Assembly (NCBI GenBank): GCA_040768925.1
Contig: JAXGLZ010000001.1
Span: forward strand, 744,001-808,000
Length of the DNA stretch: 64,000 nt
Origin: CALNBC01 sp040768925
GTDB taxonomy: Bacteria; Bacillota; Clostridia; Christensenellales; CALWSW01
Reading direction: 5' to 3'
Shown: in pieces, positions 40,070 to 48,419 of the stretch
Position numbering within the stretch: the stretch's first letter is position 1
Layout: every line of letters starts with the position of its first letter
Notes under the pieces: model-generated
The model's database searches: none
The model's input: only the letters and a program-made list of their open reading frames with translations
What the model was told of the DNA's origin: nothing
Program-made: the position numbers and the translations under genes

Positions 40070-42130
40070 TTAATTTTGCTTTTCCGCCAGCAGGGAAAGC
40101 ACCTTGGACGCGCGCCTGAAGAAGCCCTTGGACTGCTCCTCGTTCATACGGCCGGAGCCGATGAGGGCAAGATCGTACACATAGGCGGCGATCAGATCTG
40201 CTTTTTCCGCGTCCCCCTCTTTCGCAAGGGCCTTGATCACCGGGCTTGCGCCGTTCAGCACCAGCTTTGCGGAAGGCGGGATCGCTGGCATTCCGTTGCC
40301 GTACTGCGTCGCCATATCGTAAAAACGGCGGCTTTGCTCGTCCATCACCAGCATGGAAAGCAGTTCCCCGCTTTTGAGCGGCTCCACGGCCACGGCCAGC
40401 TTTTCGTCCCCCGCGGCCTTCTTCATCAGCGCTTCGAGGGGGGCGAGCTCGGGCATGTCCTCGTACTGGCCTTTGACGGATTGGGCGACGTCCGCGTCGA
40501 TGCGCGCAAAGCTCAACCCCTTCTGGCCGTATTCGAGGAAGTTGATGAACACCTCGTCCACGGGGCCGCCCATCATGACCGCGCTTTGCCCCTGTTCTTT
40601 AAACAGGTCGATATAGAAGGACTGGCTGCGCCTGTCCGTCACGTAATAGACGCGGCCGCCGTCGTTCTTGGCCTGTTCCTTGAGCTGTTCAAGGGTGCAG
40701 AAACCGCCGTCCAGCTTCTCAAACAGCAGGGAATTCTGCACCAGTTCGAAGAACTTCTCGTCCCGCACCGCGCCGTAGCGCACAAAGGGGGCGATGTCCT
40801 TCCAGTCTTTTTCGTAGGTCTCCCGGTTCTCCTCAAAGAGCTGGTTCAGCCGTTCCGCGGTCTTTTTGGTGATGTGCGCCTGGACTTTTTTGACCGTGCC
40901 GTCGTTTTGCAGCATGGAGCGGGAAACGTTGAGCGGCAGGTCCGGGCAGTCGATCACGCCGCGCAGCAGCATCAAAAATTCCGGGATGACTTCTTTGATG
41001 TTGTCCGCCACGAAAACCTGGTTGTTGTAAAGCTTGATCTGCCCCTCCAGTCCAAGGTCGGCGCGCAGCCGGGGGAAGAACAGGATGCCCTTGAGGTTGA
41101 AGGGGTAATCCACGTTCAGATGCAGCCAAAAAAGCGGCTCGTCGAAGGAATGGAACACCGAGCGGTAAAACGCAAGGTATTCCGCGTCCGTGCAGTCCTT
41201 CGGGTTTTTCAGCCAGAGGGGGGAGGTGTTGTTCAGCTGGCGGCCCAGGTCTTCACCATCGTGGCCGCATGGGCGCTCGCCGCCTTCATGATCGTGTCCG
41301 CAGGCGCATTTTTCGCCTTCATGGTCGTGTCCGCAGGCGCATTTTTCGCCTTCATGGTCGTGCCCGCAGGCGCATTTTTCGCCTTCATGGTCGTGTCCGC
41401 AGGCGCATTCTTCGCCTTCATGGTCGTGTCCGCAGGCGCATTCCCCGTCGCCGTGGTCGTGCCCGCAGGCGCAGGGCTCGCCGGATTCTTCTTTTTCCGC
41501 CGCAGGGTCGAGAAGATAGATAGGAACGGGCAAAAAGGAGCAGTATTTTTTGATGATCTCCGCCAACTTTTCGCCAAAAAGGAATTCTTCGTCTTCTCCG
41601 TCCAAAAAAAGGATGACGTCCGTTCCGCGCTGTTCGCGGCCGCCTGCGGAAACGGTGAATTCCGAAACGCCGTCGCTCTCCCAGCGGACCGGGGCCGCGT
41701 CCGGCAAAAAGGACCGGCTTTCCACAGCCACGCGCTTTGCCACCATGAAAGCAGAGTAAAAGCCGAGGCCGAAGTGGCCGATGATCGCGTCGTCGCCTTT
41801 TTGTTCGTATTTTTTCGCGAATTCGGCGGCGCCGGAGAACGCCACCTCGCCGATGTAGCGCTCCGCCTCGTCCGCGGTCATGCCCAGGCCGTTGTCCGAA
41901 AAGCGCAGGGCCTTATTCTCAAGGTCGATGGCGACCTGGATGAAATAGGGTTTTGGATCGTATTCCGCCTCTCCGGCCGCGGCCAGCCTTTTGTGCTTGG
42001 TGATGGCGTCGACGCCGTTTGCGATCAGCTCGCGGACGAAGATATCCTTATCGCTGTACAGCCATTTTTTGATGATGGGCATCATATTCTGGGCGTTGAT
42101 CGAGATCTCGCGGGTTTTGATATCGGACAT
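40070..42130 (-). CDS. htpG: Chaperone HtpG (Hsp90) with a Cys/His repeat linker
   Basis: 686 aa, ATG 42130 after AAGGAGG. GHKL ATPase domain: ELIANGVDAITK (Asn/Asp nucleotide site), FSDNGLGM, and GHFGLGFYSAFMV (lid/G2 box), to about 205. The middle domain starts at about 295 (NTSPLWLKNPKDCTDAEYLAFYR) and includes GVIDCPDLPLNVSRSMLQ; the C-terminal dimerisation domain follows. Between them, where Hsp90s carry a variable charged linker, residues 220-292 hold six CACGHDH units of 11 residues and a degenerate seventh, giving 13 cysteines and as many histidines. ATP-driven cytoplasmic chaperone; the linker suggests metal binding. A CIRCE operator lies upstream. Confidence 0.96.
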   Translation of the reverse strand: MSDIKTREISINAQNMMPIIKKWLYSDKDIFVRELIANGVDAITKHKRLAAAGEAEYDPKPYFIQVAIDLENKALRFSDNGLGMTADEAERYIGEVAFSGAAEFAKKYEQKGDDAIIGHFGLGFYSAFMVAKRVAVESRSFLPDAAPVRWESDGVSEFTVSAGGREQRGTDVILFLDGEDEEFLFGEKLAEIIKKYCSFLPVPIYLLDPAAEKEESGEPCACGHDHGDGECACGHDHEGEECACGHDHEGEKCACGHDHEGEKCACGHDHEGEKCACGHDHEGGERPCGHDGEDLGRQLNNTSPLWLKNPKDCTDAEYLAFYRSVFHSFDEPLFWLHLNVDYPFNLKGILFFPRLRADLGLEGQIKLYNNQVFVADNIKEVIPEFLMLLRGVIDCPDLPLNVSRSMLQNDGTVKKVQAHITKKTAERLNQLFEENRETYEKDWKDIAPFVRYGAVRDEKFFELVQNSLLFEKLDGGFCTLEQLKEQAKNDGGRVYYVTDRRSQSFYIDLFKEQGQSAVMMGGPVDEVFINFLEYGQKGLSFARIDADVAQSVKGQYEDMPELAPLEALMKKAAGDEKLAVAVEPLKSGELLSMLVMDEQSRRFYDMATQYGNGMPAIPPSAKLVLNGASPVIKALAKEGDAEKADLIAAYVYDLALIGSGRMNEEQSKGFFRRASKVLSLLAEKQN
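41255..41473 (-). repeat. 33-base tandem repeats inside htpG
   Basis: In-frame repeats coding for CACGHDHEGEK and close variants; the three central units code for the same 11 residues and are nearly identical in DNA. The ends are more diverged (CACGHDHGDGE at one side, PCGHDGED at the other), as expected for growth by slippage or unequal crossing-over. Confidence 0.95.
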
Positions 42131-42165
42131 GGATGAAAAGACCTCCTTGTTGAGCTTTTGAGCCT

Positions 42166-42194
42166 ATTTTACAATTTTGGCCCCGGATTTTCAA
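42166..42194 (-). promoter_or_regulatory. htpG promoter
   Basis: Minus strand TTGAAA (42189-42194), 17 bases, TAAAAT (42166-42171), about 30 bases before the start codon. Confidence 0.6.
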
Positions 42195-42201
42195 GGGCAT
42201 T

Positions 42202-42228
42202 TTAGCACTCAACGATTACGAGTGCTGA
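42202..42228. promoter_or_regulatory. CIRCE operator (HrcA-binding site)
   Basis: TTAGCACTC-N9-GAGTGCTGA, one base off the CIRCE consensus. It lies just upstream of the htpG -35 and 63 bases before the + strand permease start, so it points to heat-shock control of htpG by HrcA; effect on the permease gene is possible. Confidence 0.88.
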
Positions 42229-42290
42229 TAACCGGCCCCGCATGAAACAAAACGGGTCGGGGAAATAATAATGGTCGGAGGTGCGGACGT

Positions 42291-43052
42291 TTGCGCGATC
42301 TTTTGATTCCCATGGCGGCTTCGGATTTTAAATCGAGATACGCGGGCACGGCGCTCGGCGCGCTGTGGGCCTTTTTGCAGCCGCTGGTCACGCTGCTGGT
42401 CTATGTTTTTGTGTTTTCCGTGGGCTTTAAGAGCGCGCCGGTCTCGGGGGTGCCGTATGTTTTGTGGCTCTTTTGCGGGATGGTGCCCTGGCTCTTTTTT
42501 TCGGAGGTGTGGAGCGGGGCGACTTCGGCGCTTTTTTCCTATGCCCCGCTGGTCAAAAAAACCCGCTTTCCGGTGGAGCTGCTGCCGCCGGTGCGGGCGG
42601 TGAGCGCGCTGTTTGTGCACGTTATTTTTTTTGCTCTGCTGATCGCCACCGTGCTCTTTTGCGGCGAGCCCCTTTCGGTTTATGCTTTGCAATCCCTTTA
42701 TTATTCCTTTTGCGCCTTTGCCCTTTCCCTGGGGCTGGGGGTGCTTTGCGCGGCGGTTTCGCCCTTTTTTAAGGACATCGTCAACACCGTCGCGATCATC
42801 CTTCAGGTGGGCTTTTGGGTGACCCCGGTGGCCTGGTCCCCGGCGATTTTCGGGGAGGGGATCGTCGGCATTTTGAAATTCAACCCGGTTTTTTACCTGG
42901 TTCAGGGATACAGGGACAGCTTTTTGGGCGGCGTCTGGTTCTGGCAAAGGCCGGCGTGGGGGCTTTATTTCTGGCTTTTTTCCGCCGCCGTATGGGCCGT
43001 GGCCGCGTTTCTTTTCAAAAGGCTGCGGCCCCAGTTCGCGGACGCGCTGTAA
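42291..43052 (+). CDS. ABC-2 polysaccharide/teichoic-acid export permease
   Basis: 253 aa from TTG 42291, nine bases after GGAGG (42277-42281). Six predicted membrane segments. DFKSRYAGTALGALWAFLQPLVTLLVY near the N-terminus and FNPVFYLVQGYRDSFL near the C-terminus are typical of the Wzm/TagG family that moves lipid-linked polysaccharides across the membrane. These need an ATPase partner (Wzt/TagH), but the next genes are glycosyltransferases and no ATPase lies within the window. It is 12 bases ahead of the GT2 gene and in one operon with it. The partner may be encoded elsewhere or lost. Confidence 0.9.
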   Translation: MRDLLIPMAASDFKSRYAGTALGALWAFLQPLVTLLVYVFVFSVGFKSAPVSGVPYVLWLFCGMVPWLFFSEVWSGATSALFSYAPLVKKTRFPVELLPPVRAVSALFVHVIFFALLIATVLFCGEPLSVYALQSLYYSFCAFALSLGLGVLCAAVSPFFKDIVNTVAIILQVGFWVTPVAWSPAIFGEGIVGILKFNPVFYLVQGYRDSFLGGVWFWQRPAWGLYFWLFSAAVWAVAAFLFKRLRPQFADAL

Positions 43053-43064
43053 TCGGAGGATTCA

Positions 43065-44831
43065 ATGGAGCTTAGGGACATCAAAAAAGCCTGGCGCAGC
43101 CTGCAAAGCGACGGTTTTGCCGCAACGGCGAAAAAGGCCGCGCGAAAGCTGAAATATGGCGGGGGCGGCGGGCAGTACGCGGCCTTCATCCAAAAATACG
43201 AGCCTGCGGAGGCGGAGCTTGCCCTGCAGCGTAAGAGCCGGCTGGAAAAGATGCCGAAAATCAGCTTCCTTTGCCCGGCGTACAATACCAAGCCGGAGTT
43301 CGCAAAAGCGATGGTGAAAAGCGTTATCGCCCAGACGTACCCAAACTGGGAGCTGGTGACCGCGGACGCGGGGCAGGAAAAAGCCTGCTCGGACGTACTC
43401 AGAGAGCTTTCGAGAACCGATCGCCGCATCCAATACCTCCGGCTGGAGGGGAATTTGGGGATCGCGCTGAACACCGCGGCGGCGGCGGCGATCGCAACCG
43501 GAGAAATCCTCGCTTTTTTGGACCACGACGACACCCTGGCGCCCTTTGCGGCCTTCGAACTGGCGAAGGCGGCGAACGAGCATGAGGACGCGGACTTTTT
43601 TTACTCGGACGAGGACAAGGTGGACAACCTCGGCCGATTCGACCCGCATTTCAAGCCCGAATGGAGCCCGGACACGCTGAAGAGCTATAATTACATCACC
43701 CATCTTATGGCGATGACCAGGCCGCTCTATGAGCGCTGCGGCGGCATGCGGCCGGGTTTTGACGGCAGCCAGGACCACGATTTGGCCCTTCGGGCGACGG
43801 AACTGTCCAAAGGAATCGTCCACATCCCGAAGGTGCTGTACCATTGGCGGGCGCACAAGGGCTCCGTCGCCGGGAACGGGGCGGCGAAGGCCTATGCCAA
43901 CGACGCGGGGCTGAAGGCCGTGGCATGCGCGGCAAAAAGGGAGAACGAATCGGCCTTTGCCGAGCAGGGCCTGTTTAAAAACAGCTACCGGGCGCGTTAC
44001 CCCTTTGCGAAGAAGCCGAAAGTGTCGGTGATCATCCCAAACAAGGACAAGCTGGACCTGCTGCGCCCCTGCGTGCGCACGGTTTCGGCCACGAAGGAGG
44101 AGTTCGGTCTTGAATTCATCATCGTGGAGAACGGGTCCGAAAAGCCGGAAACCTTTGAATATTACCAAAAGCTGGAGGAATCGGGGGACGGAAGGGTCGT
44201 CCGTTTTGAGGGCGATTTCAACTATTCCGCGGCGAACAACCTCGGCGCAAGGAGCGCTTCCGGCGGCCTGCTGCTTTTTTTAAACAACGACGTTCAGGCT
44301 ACGGAGCCCGGCTGGCTGACGGCGATGGCCGAACACGCAAAAAGGCCCACAATCGGGGCCGTGGGGGCAAAGCTTTTGTTCGGGGACGGCGGCATCCAGC
44401 ACGCCGGCGTGGCCGTTGGCCTAAAGGGCTGGGCGGATCACGTGTGCGCGGGCCTGCCGGTGGACGGCGGCGGGCGTTTTGCGTGCAGCCATTTGGTGAA
44501 CACGGTGCGAAACGTTTCCGCGGTCACCGGGGCCTGCATGATGGTGGAAAAAAGCAAATTCGACGTTGCCGGGGAATTCGACGAGCGCTTCATCCTTTGC
44601 GGGTCGGACGTAGAATTCTGCCTGCGCCTGCTTTCGCTGGGTTTTTTAAACGTCTATACGCCCTTTGCCTGCCTGAAACACCTGGAAAGCGTGACGAGGA
44701 AGGATTCGCCCATTCCGCAAAGCGATTTTGCGCGCAGCAAAAAGGCCTACGGGCCGTATCTGGCCGAAGGCGACCCCTATTACAGCGCGAACTACGATTA
44801 CCAGAGCAAAATTCCGAGGATCAAAAGATGA
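43065..44831 (+). CDS. Tandem-domain glycosyltransferase family 2 protein
   Basis: 588 aa, ATG after CGGAGGATTCA. Two GT-A domains in tandem. The first (about 65-310) has ISFLCPAYNTKPEF, the DxD-type LDHDD and SQDHDLALR. The second (about 325-560) has VSVIIPNKDKLDLL, the LFLNNDVQ metal site, and GSDVEFCLRLLSLGF. Such proteins add two sugars of a repeating unit, often rhamnan or O-antigen type polymers. Part of the export/synthesis operon with the permease and the next glycosyltransferase, with which it overlaps (ATGA). Confidence 0.92.
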   Translation: MELRDIKKAWRSLQSDGFAATAKKAARKLKYGGGGGQYAAFIQKYEPAEAELALQRKSRLEKMPKISFLCPAYNTKPEFAKAMVKSVIAQTYPNWELVTADAGQEKACSDVLRELSRTDRRIQYLRLEGNLGIALNTAAAAAIATGEILAFLDHDDTLAPFAAFELAKAANEHEDADFFYSDEDKVDNLGRFDPHFKPEWSPDTLKSYNYITHLMAMTRPLYERCGGMRPGFDGSQDHDLALRATELSKGIVHIPKVLYHWRAHKGSVAGNGAAKAYANDAGLKAVACAAKRENESAFAEQGLFKNSYRARYPFAKKPKVSVIIPNKDKLDLLRPCVRTVSATKEEFGLEFIIVENGSEKPETFEYYQKLEESGDGRVVRFEGDFNYSAANNLGARSASGGLLLFLNNDVQATEPGWLTAMAEHAKRPTIGAVGAKLLFGDGGIQHAGVAVGLKGWADHVCAGLPVDGGGRFACSHLVNTVRNVSAVTGACMMVEKSKFDVAGEFDERFILCGSDVEFCLRLLSLGFLNVYTPFACLKHLESVTRKDSPIPQSDFARSKKAYGPYLAEGDPYYSANYDYQSKIPRIKR

Positions 44832-46003
44832 AAGAACTGATCAAAAAACTGCTGAAAGACCCCTCGGCGGAACGGGCAAAGCGGGAAATCGCCCTTTTGA
44901 ACTGGTGCGACGTGGACGAGGAGGATCTGGTCTTTTCCAGAAAGCTGATCTTTGCCGAAGGGGGAGGAAACCGGATCCGCTGGCTGCTTTGCCGGTTCAA
45001 CCACCCCTTCGGCGGGGTGTTCACGGTTTTGCGCATGGCCTGCATGCTGAAAAAATACGGCTTTGACTCAAAAATCGTGGTCTACGACGATCCGAGCTTT
45101 GATATTTCGCCCATGTGGGAACAGATCAAGAAGTATTTTCCCGGCCTTTCAAAGGAGGATTTTCTGCCCTTCTCCGGCGACTGGGGCGCGCTTCCCGGGG
45201 CGGATATCGGCGTCGGGACGTTCTGGCCCTCGGCCTATCACCTTCTTCGGATGCGGGACATCACGAAAAAGGTGCTGCTCGTTCAGGACTTCGAGCCCGC
45301 GTTTTACCCCGCGGGGACGGAATACGCCCTGGCGGAAAACGTCCTGCGGATGCCGTTTTCCAGGCTGTTCAACACGCCGGGGCTGCTGGCCTTTGTCGAA
45401 AGGAATTACCCGGTTCCCGGAAAGTCGGCGTACTTCACCCCGTCCTGCGACGCGCGCTACGCCTTTTGCCCAAAACCCCTGAAAACGCCTTACCGCGTGC
45501 TGTTTTACGCCCGGCCGGACGCGCCCAGGAACGCCTTTGCCCTTTGCGTCGCCTTTGCGCGGGCGCTGAAGGAAAAATACGGCGGGGAAATCGAGCTCGT
45601 CTGCGCGGGCGCCGCGCTTTCCGATGGGGAGCGAGCGCTTTTTGCGGGCTGCTGCACCTTTGCCGGAGTCGTACCCTACGAAGAGCTGCCGGAATTTTAC
45701 GGCTCGTTCCATTTCGTCGTCAGCTTCATGCTGACGAAACATCCGTCCTATCTGCCCTTTGAGGCGATGGCCTGCGGGTGCGTGCCGGTCGTCAACCTGA
45801 ACGAGGCGAATCTGTGGCTGCTGAAGGACGGGGAAAACTGCCTGATGGCGGATGCGGCCCTCACGCCGCTGATGGCCGCTTTTGAGCGGGGGCTGGACCC
45901 GGAAAACTACCGCCGCATCGTTGCACAAGGGCTGCGCACCGTGCGCGCGGCCAGTTGGGAAGGGGAGATGGAAACGATCGCGGCCTTCTTCAAAAATCTT
46001 TGA
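44828..46003 (+). CDS. WsaF-like glycosyltransferase (GT4 type)
   Basis: 391 aa; ATG 44828 overlaps the previous stop as ATGA. No typical N-terminal GT4 opening, but HPFGGVFTVLRMACMLKKYGFDSKIVVYDD, VLLVQDFEPAFYPAGTEYALAENVLRM and the C-terminal LPEFYGSFHFVVSFMLTKHPSYLPFEAMACGCVPVVNLN match the rhamnosyltransferase WsaF group. It probably extends a rhamnose-containing surface glycan in the cytoplasm before export. The last 14 bases overlap the convergent HD-domain gene. Confidence 0.83.
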   Translation: MKELIKKLLKDPSAERAKREIALLNWCDVDEEDLVFSRKLIFAEGGGNRIRWLLCRFNHPFGGVFTVLRMACMLKKYGFDSKIVVYDDPSFDISPMWEQIKKYFPGLSKEDFLPFSGDWGALPGADIGVGTFWPSAYHLLRMRDITKKVLLVQDFEPAFYPAGTEYALAENVLRMPFSRLFNTPGLLAFVERNYPVPGKSAYFTPSCDARYAFCPKPLKTPYRVLFYARPDAPRNAFALCVAFARALKEKYGGEIELVCAGAALSDGERALFAGCCTFAGVVPYEELPEFYGSFHFVVSFMLTKHPSYLPFEAMACGCVPVVNLNEANLWLLKDGENCLMADAALTPLMAAFERGLDPENYRRIVAQGLRTVRAASWEGEMETIAAFFKNL

Positions 46004-46490
46004 ACTCCGGCCCCAAGGCATCCTTGATCAGCTTTTCGACGGAAAGGGCGGCACGCAGCCGTTTTTGCCTTGCGGCTTTCGCTTCCTCGGTTTTGCATTT
46101 TGAAAGGGAGCCTGCAAAACGTTCCGCGATGGTGACCTTTTTATCCTCTTTGAACCGCTTGTCCGCGTAATAAAGGACCGCCGCTTCATCCAGCTTTTCC
46201 GGTTCCGGAAGATCGTGGTGGGCGGCGATGATTTTTGCCAGGCCCGAATAGCCTTTGGAAACGAGAAAATCCCCCGCCGCCCTTGCGTGGCCGGATTCCG
46301 CCTTTTTGCAGTCGTGGAGCAGGGCGGCGGCGAATACCGCGTTTTCGTCGATCATAACGCCGGCGCTTTTGAGCCGGTCGGCGATGGACCGCGCATATTC
46401 GGCCACGGCGCGGCAATGGCGGACGACCCCCTCCGGCGTTTCGCATTCCCGGAGCATCCTGTCGCATTCCTGCTTGTCGGGGAGTTTCAT
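45990..46490 (-). CDS. HD-domain phosphohydrolase
   Basis: 166 aa, ATG 46490 after AAAGGGGCCGCAC. The HD metal site is built from RHCRAVAEYAR (first His), ALLHDCKKA (His-Asp) and IAAHHDLPEP; a final Asp is in LYYADKRFK. The set matches the HDIG-type small hydrolases, some of which act on nucleotides or tRNA ends. The substrate is unknown. It is monocistronic, convergent with the surface-glycan operon, and has a TGGTATAAT extended -10. Confidence 0.85.
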   Translation of the reverse strand: MKLPDKQECDRMLRECETPEGVVRHCRAVAEYARSIADRLKSAGVMIDENAVFAAALLHDCKKAESGHARAAGDFLVSKGYSGLAKIIAAHHDLPEPEKLDEAAVLYYADKRFKEDKKVTIAERFAGSLSKCKTEEAKAARQKRLRAALSVEKLIKDALGPEFKDF

Positions 46491-46516
46491 GTGCGGCCCC
46501 TTTCTGCTTTTTTCTG

Positions 46517-46522
46517 ATTATA
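46517..46522 (-). promoter_or_regulatory. Extended -10 promoter of the HD-domain gene
   Basis: TGGTATAAT on the minus strand (TATAAT 46517-46522), 27 bases before the start codon. Confidence 0.5.
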
Positions 46523-46561
46523 CCACCAAAAACGCCTTTTGCGCGGCAAAAACCCTTCGGA

Positions 46562-46591
46562 TTGACGCTTGCCCCCCAAAGGAACTATAAT
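46562..46591 (+). promoter_or_regulatory. malQ promoter
   Basis: TTGACG (46562-46567), 18 bases, consensus TATAAT (46586-46591). The leader to malQ is about 340 bases (46598-46938) without a gene; it has a CTCTTTTTAAAAAGAG palindrome near 46664-46679 and a GCGC hairpin with a T run near 46861-46891. Confidence 0.65.
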
Positions 46592-46938
46592 GAAAAAAAC
46601 ACTCCGGCAACGTTTCCGAACCGGCGCCGCCCCTTTCCCGGAACGATCCTATTCAACGCAGCTCTTTTTAAAAAGAGGCTCATCATGCAGGGAAAAGCGG
46701 ATATTCGGCGTGCGGCGGCTCATTGCGGCGCGGCGATCAGCACATGGGAGGCAAGCGCACCGCTTTTTTCCATGCTCAGGTCAAAAAACAACGCGCGGCA
46801 TCTGTCCTTTTGGCAAAGCTCCGCCGGGAGGGACGGTAAAAAAGATCTGAAAAAACAACGGGCGCTCTTTTTGCGCGCGCAAGAATTTTTTTGAAAGGGA
46901 AGCCGTTTCACGCCAAAGGGAACGGCAAAAAGGGTCAA

Positions 46939-48408
46939 ATGCGGCGAAGCAGCGGAATCCTCATGCCTATTTCCTCCCTGCCGTCCCCCTGGGGAATCGG
47001 CACTTTTGGCCGCGCGGCCTATGAGTTTGCGGATTTTTTGGCCGCCGCCGGCCAGAAATACTGGCAAATCCTGCCCCTGGGGCCGACGGGCTACGGCGAT
47101 TCGCCTTACCAGTGCTTTTCCTCCTTTGCGGGGAATCCGTATTTTATCGATCTTGGGAAGCTCGCCGAGCAGGAGCTTTTGACCCCGGCCGAGATCGACT
47201 CGGCGGATTGGGGGGCCGACGCGCAAAACGTCGATTACGGGAAGCTCTATTTCGGCCGGTTCCCGCTGCTCGAAAAGGCGTTCGCAAGATTCGAAAGAAG
47301 CGATGCGCTGGACGAGTTTTCAAAGAACCGGGAATGGCTTTTGGACTACGCGCTTTTTATGGCGCTGAAGGACCATTTCGGCGGAAAGGCCTGGACCGAA
47401 TGGCCGGACGAACAGATCCGCCTGAGAAAACCGAAGGCCGTGGAAACGTACGCAAAAAAGCTCTCTCAAAGGGTGCGCTTCCACTGCTTTTTGCAGTTTT
47501 TGTTTTTTGAACAATGGAACGAACTGCGCGAATACGTCAAGGGCCTGGGAATCGGCATTATCGGCGATCTTCCGATTTATGTTCCGCTGGATTCGGCGGA
47601 CGTTTGGGCACGCCCCGAGGCTTTTTTGCTGGACGGAGACCGAAACCCGCTCGGGGTTGCCGGCGTGCCCCCGGATTATTTCAACGCGGACGGCCAGCTC
47701 TGGGGCAACCCGCTCTATGACTGGGCGTACCTTCAAAAAACCGGCTATTCCTGGTGGATGGCGCGCGTTTCAGCCGCGGCTTCCTGCTTTGACGTGATCC
47801 GGCTGGACCACTTCCGGGGGTTTTGCGATTACTGGGCCGTGCCCTATGGCGCAAAAACCGCCAGGGAGGGCGAATGGAAAAAAGGCCCGGGCAGGGGTTT
47901 TATCGACGCGCTGAAGGCCGCCTTCCCGAATCTTCCCGTCATTGCCGAAGACCTGGGCTTTCTGACCAAAGAAGTCCACGCGCTGCGGGATTATTCCGGC
48001 TTCATGGGGATGAAGGTGCTGCAGTTCGCCTTCGATTCCCGGGAGCCTTCGGATTACCTGCCCCACACTTACCCGAAAAACTGCGCCTGCTATACCGGCA
48101 CCCACGACAACACGACGGCCGCCGCCTGGTTTGCCGAGTGCGGCGGGGAAGATCGGGCTTACGCCGCCCGCTACCTTGGCCTTTCGGAAGCGGAGGGCTT
48201 CAACTGGGGCCTGATCCGGGGGGGAATGGGCTCCGTGGCGGATCTTTTCGTCGCCCAGATCCAGGATTATTTGGGTTTGGGGGAGGAAGCGCGCATGAAC
48301 ACGCCGGGGAAAGCCCAAGGCAACTGGCAGTTCCGGGTGGAGCCGGGCGTATGCGCGCCGGAGCTGGCGGAGAAAATCGCAGGCATGACCAGAATGTTTG
48401 GAAGGTGA
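46939..48408 (+). CDS. malQ: 4-alpha-glucanotransferase (amylomaltase)
   Basis: 489 aa from ATG 46939 (AAGGG four bases upstream); a TTG at 46891 could extend it, but family members begin like MRRSSGILMPISSLPSPWGIG. GH77 landmarks: GYGDSPYQCFSSFAGNPYFIDL, the nucleophile Asp in VIRLDHFRGF, acid/base Glu in VIAEDLGF and the stabilising Asp in TGTHDNTT. It transfers maltosyl units between glucans for starch or glycogen use. Full length. No glycogen or maltose genes are adjacent. The lipoprotein gene follows 11 bases later in the same operon. Confidence 0.96.
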   Translation: MRRSSGILMPISSLPSPWGIGTFGRAAYEFADFLAAAGQKYWQILPLGPTGYGDSPYQCFSSFAGNPYFIDLGKLAEQELLTPAEIDSADWGADAQNVDYGKLYFGRFPLLEKAFARFERSDALDEFSKNREWLLDYALFMALKDHFGGKAWTEWPDEQIRLRKPKAVETYAKKLSQRVRFHCFLQFLFFEQWNELREYVKGLGIGIIGDLPIYVPLDSADVWARPEAFLLDGDRNPLGVAGVPPDYFNADGQLWGNPLYDWAYLQKTGYSWWMARVSAAASCFDVIRLDHFRGFCDYWAVPYGAKTAREGEWKKGPGRGFIDALKAAFPNLPVIAEDLGFLTKEVHALRDYSGFMGMKVLQFAFDSREPSDYLPHTYPKNCACYTGTHDNTTAAAWFAECGGEDRAYAARYLGLSEAEGFNWGLIRGGMGSVADLFVAQIQDYLGLGEEARMNTPGKAQGNWQFRVEPGVCAPELAEKIAGMTRMFGR

Positions 48409-48419
48409 AGGGAGGAACC

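Noticed and set aside
41255..41473. CRISPR-like array of 33-base units
   Set aside because: The units are contiguous without spacers, in frame inside htpG, and code for a repeated peptide.
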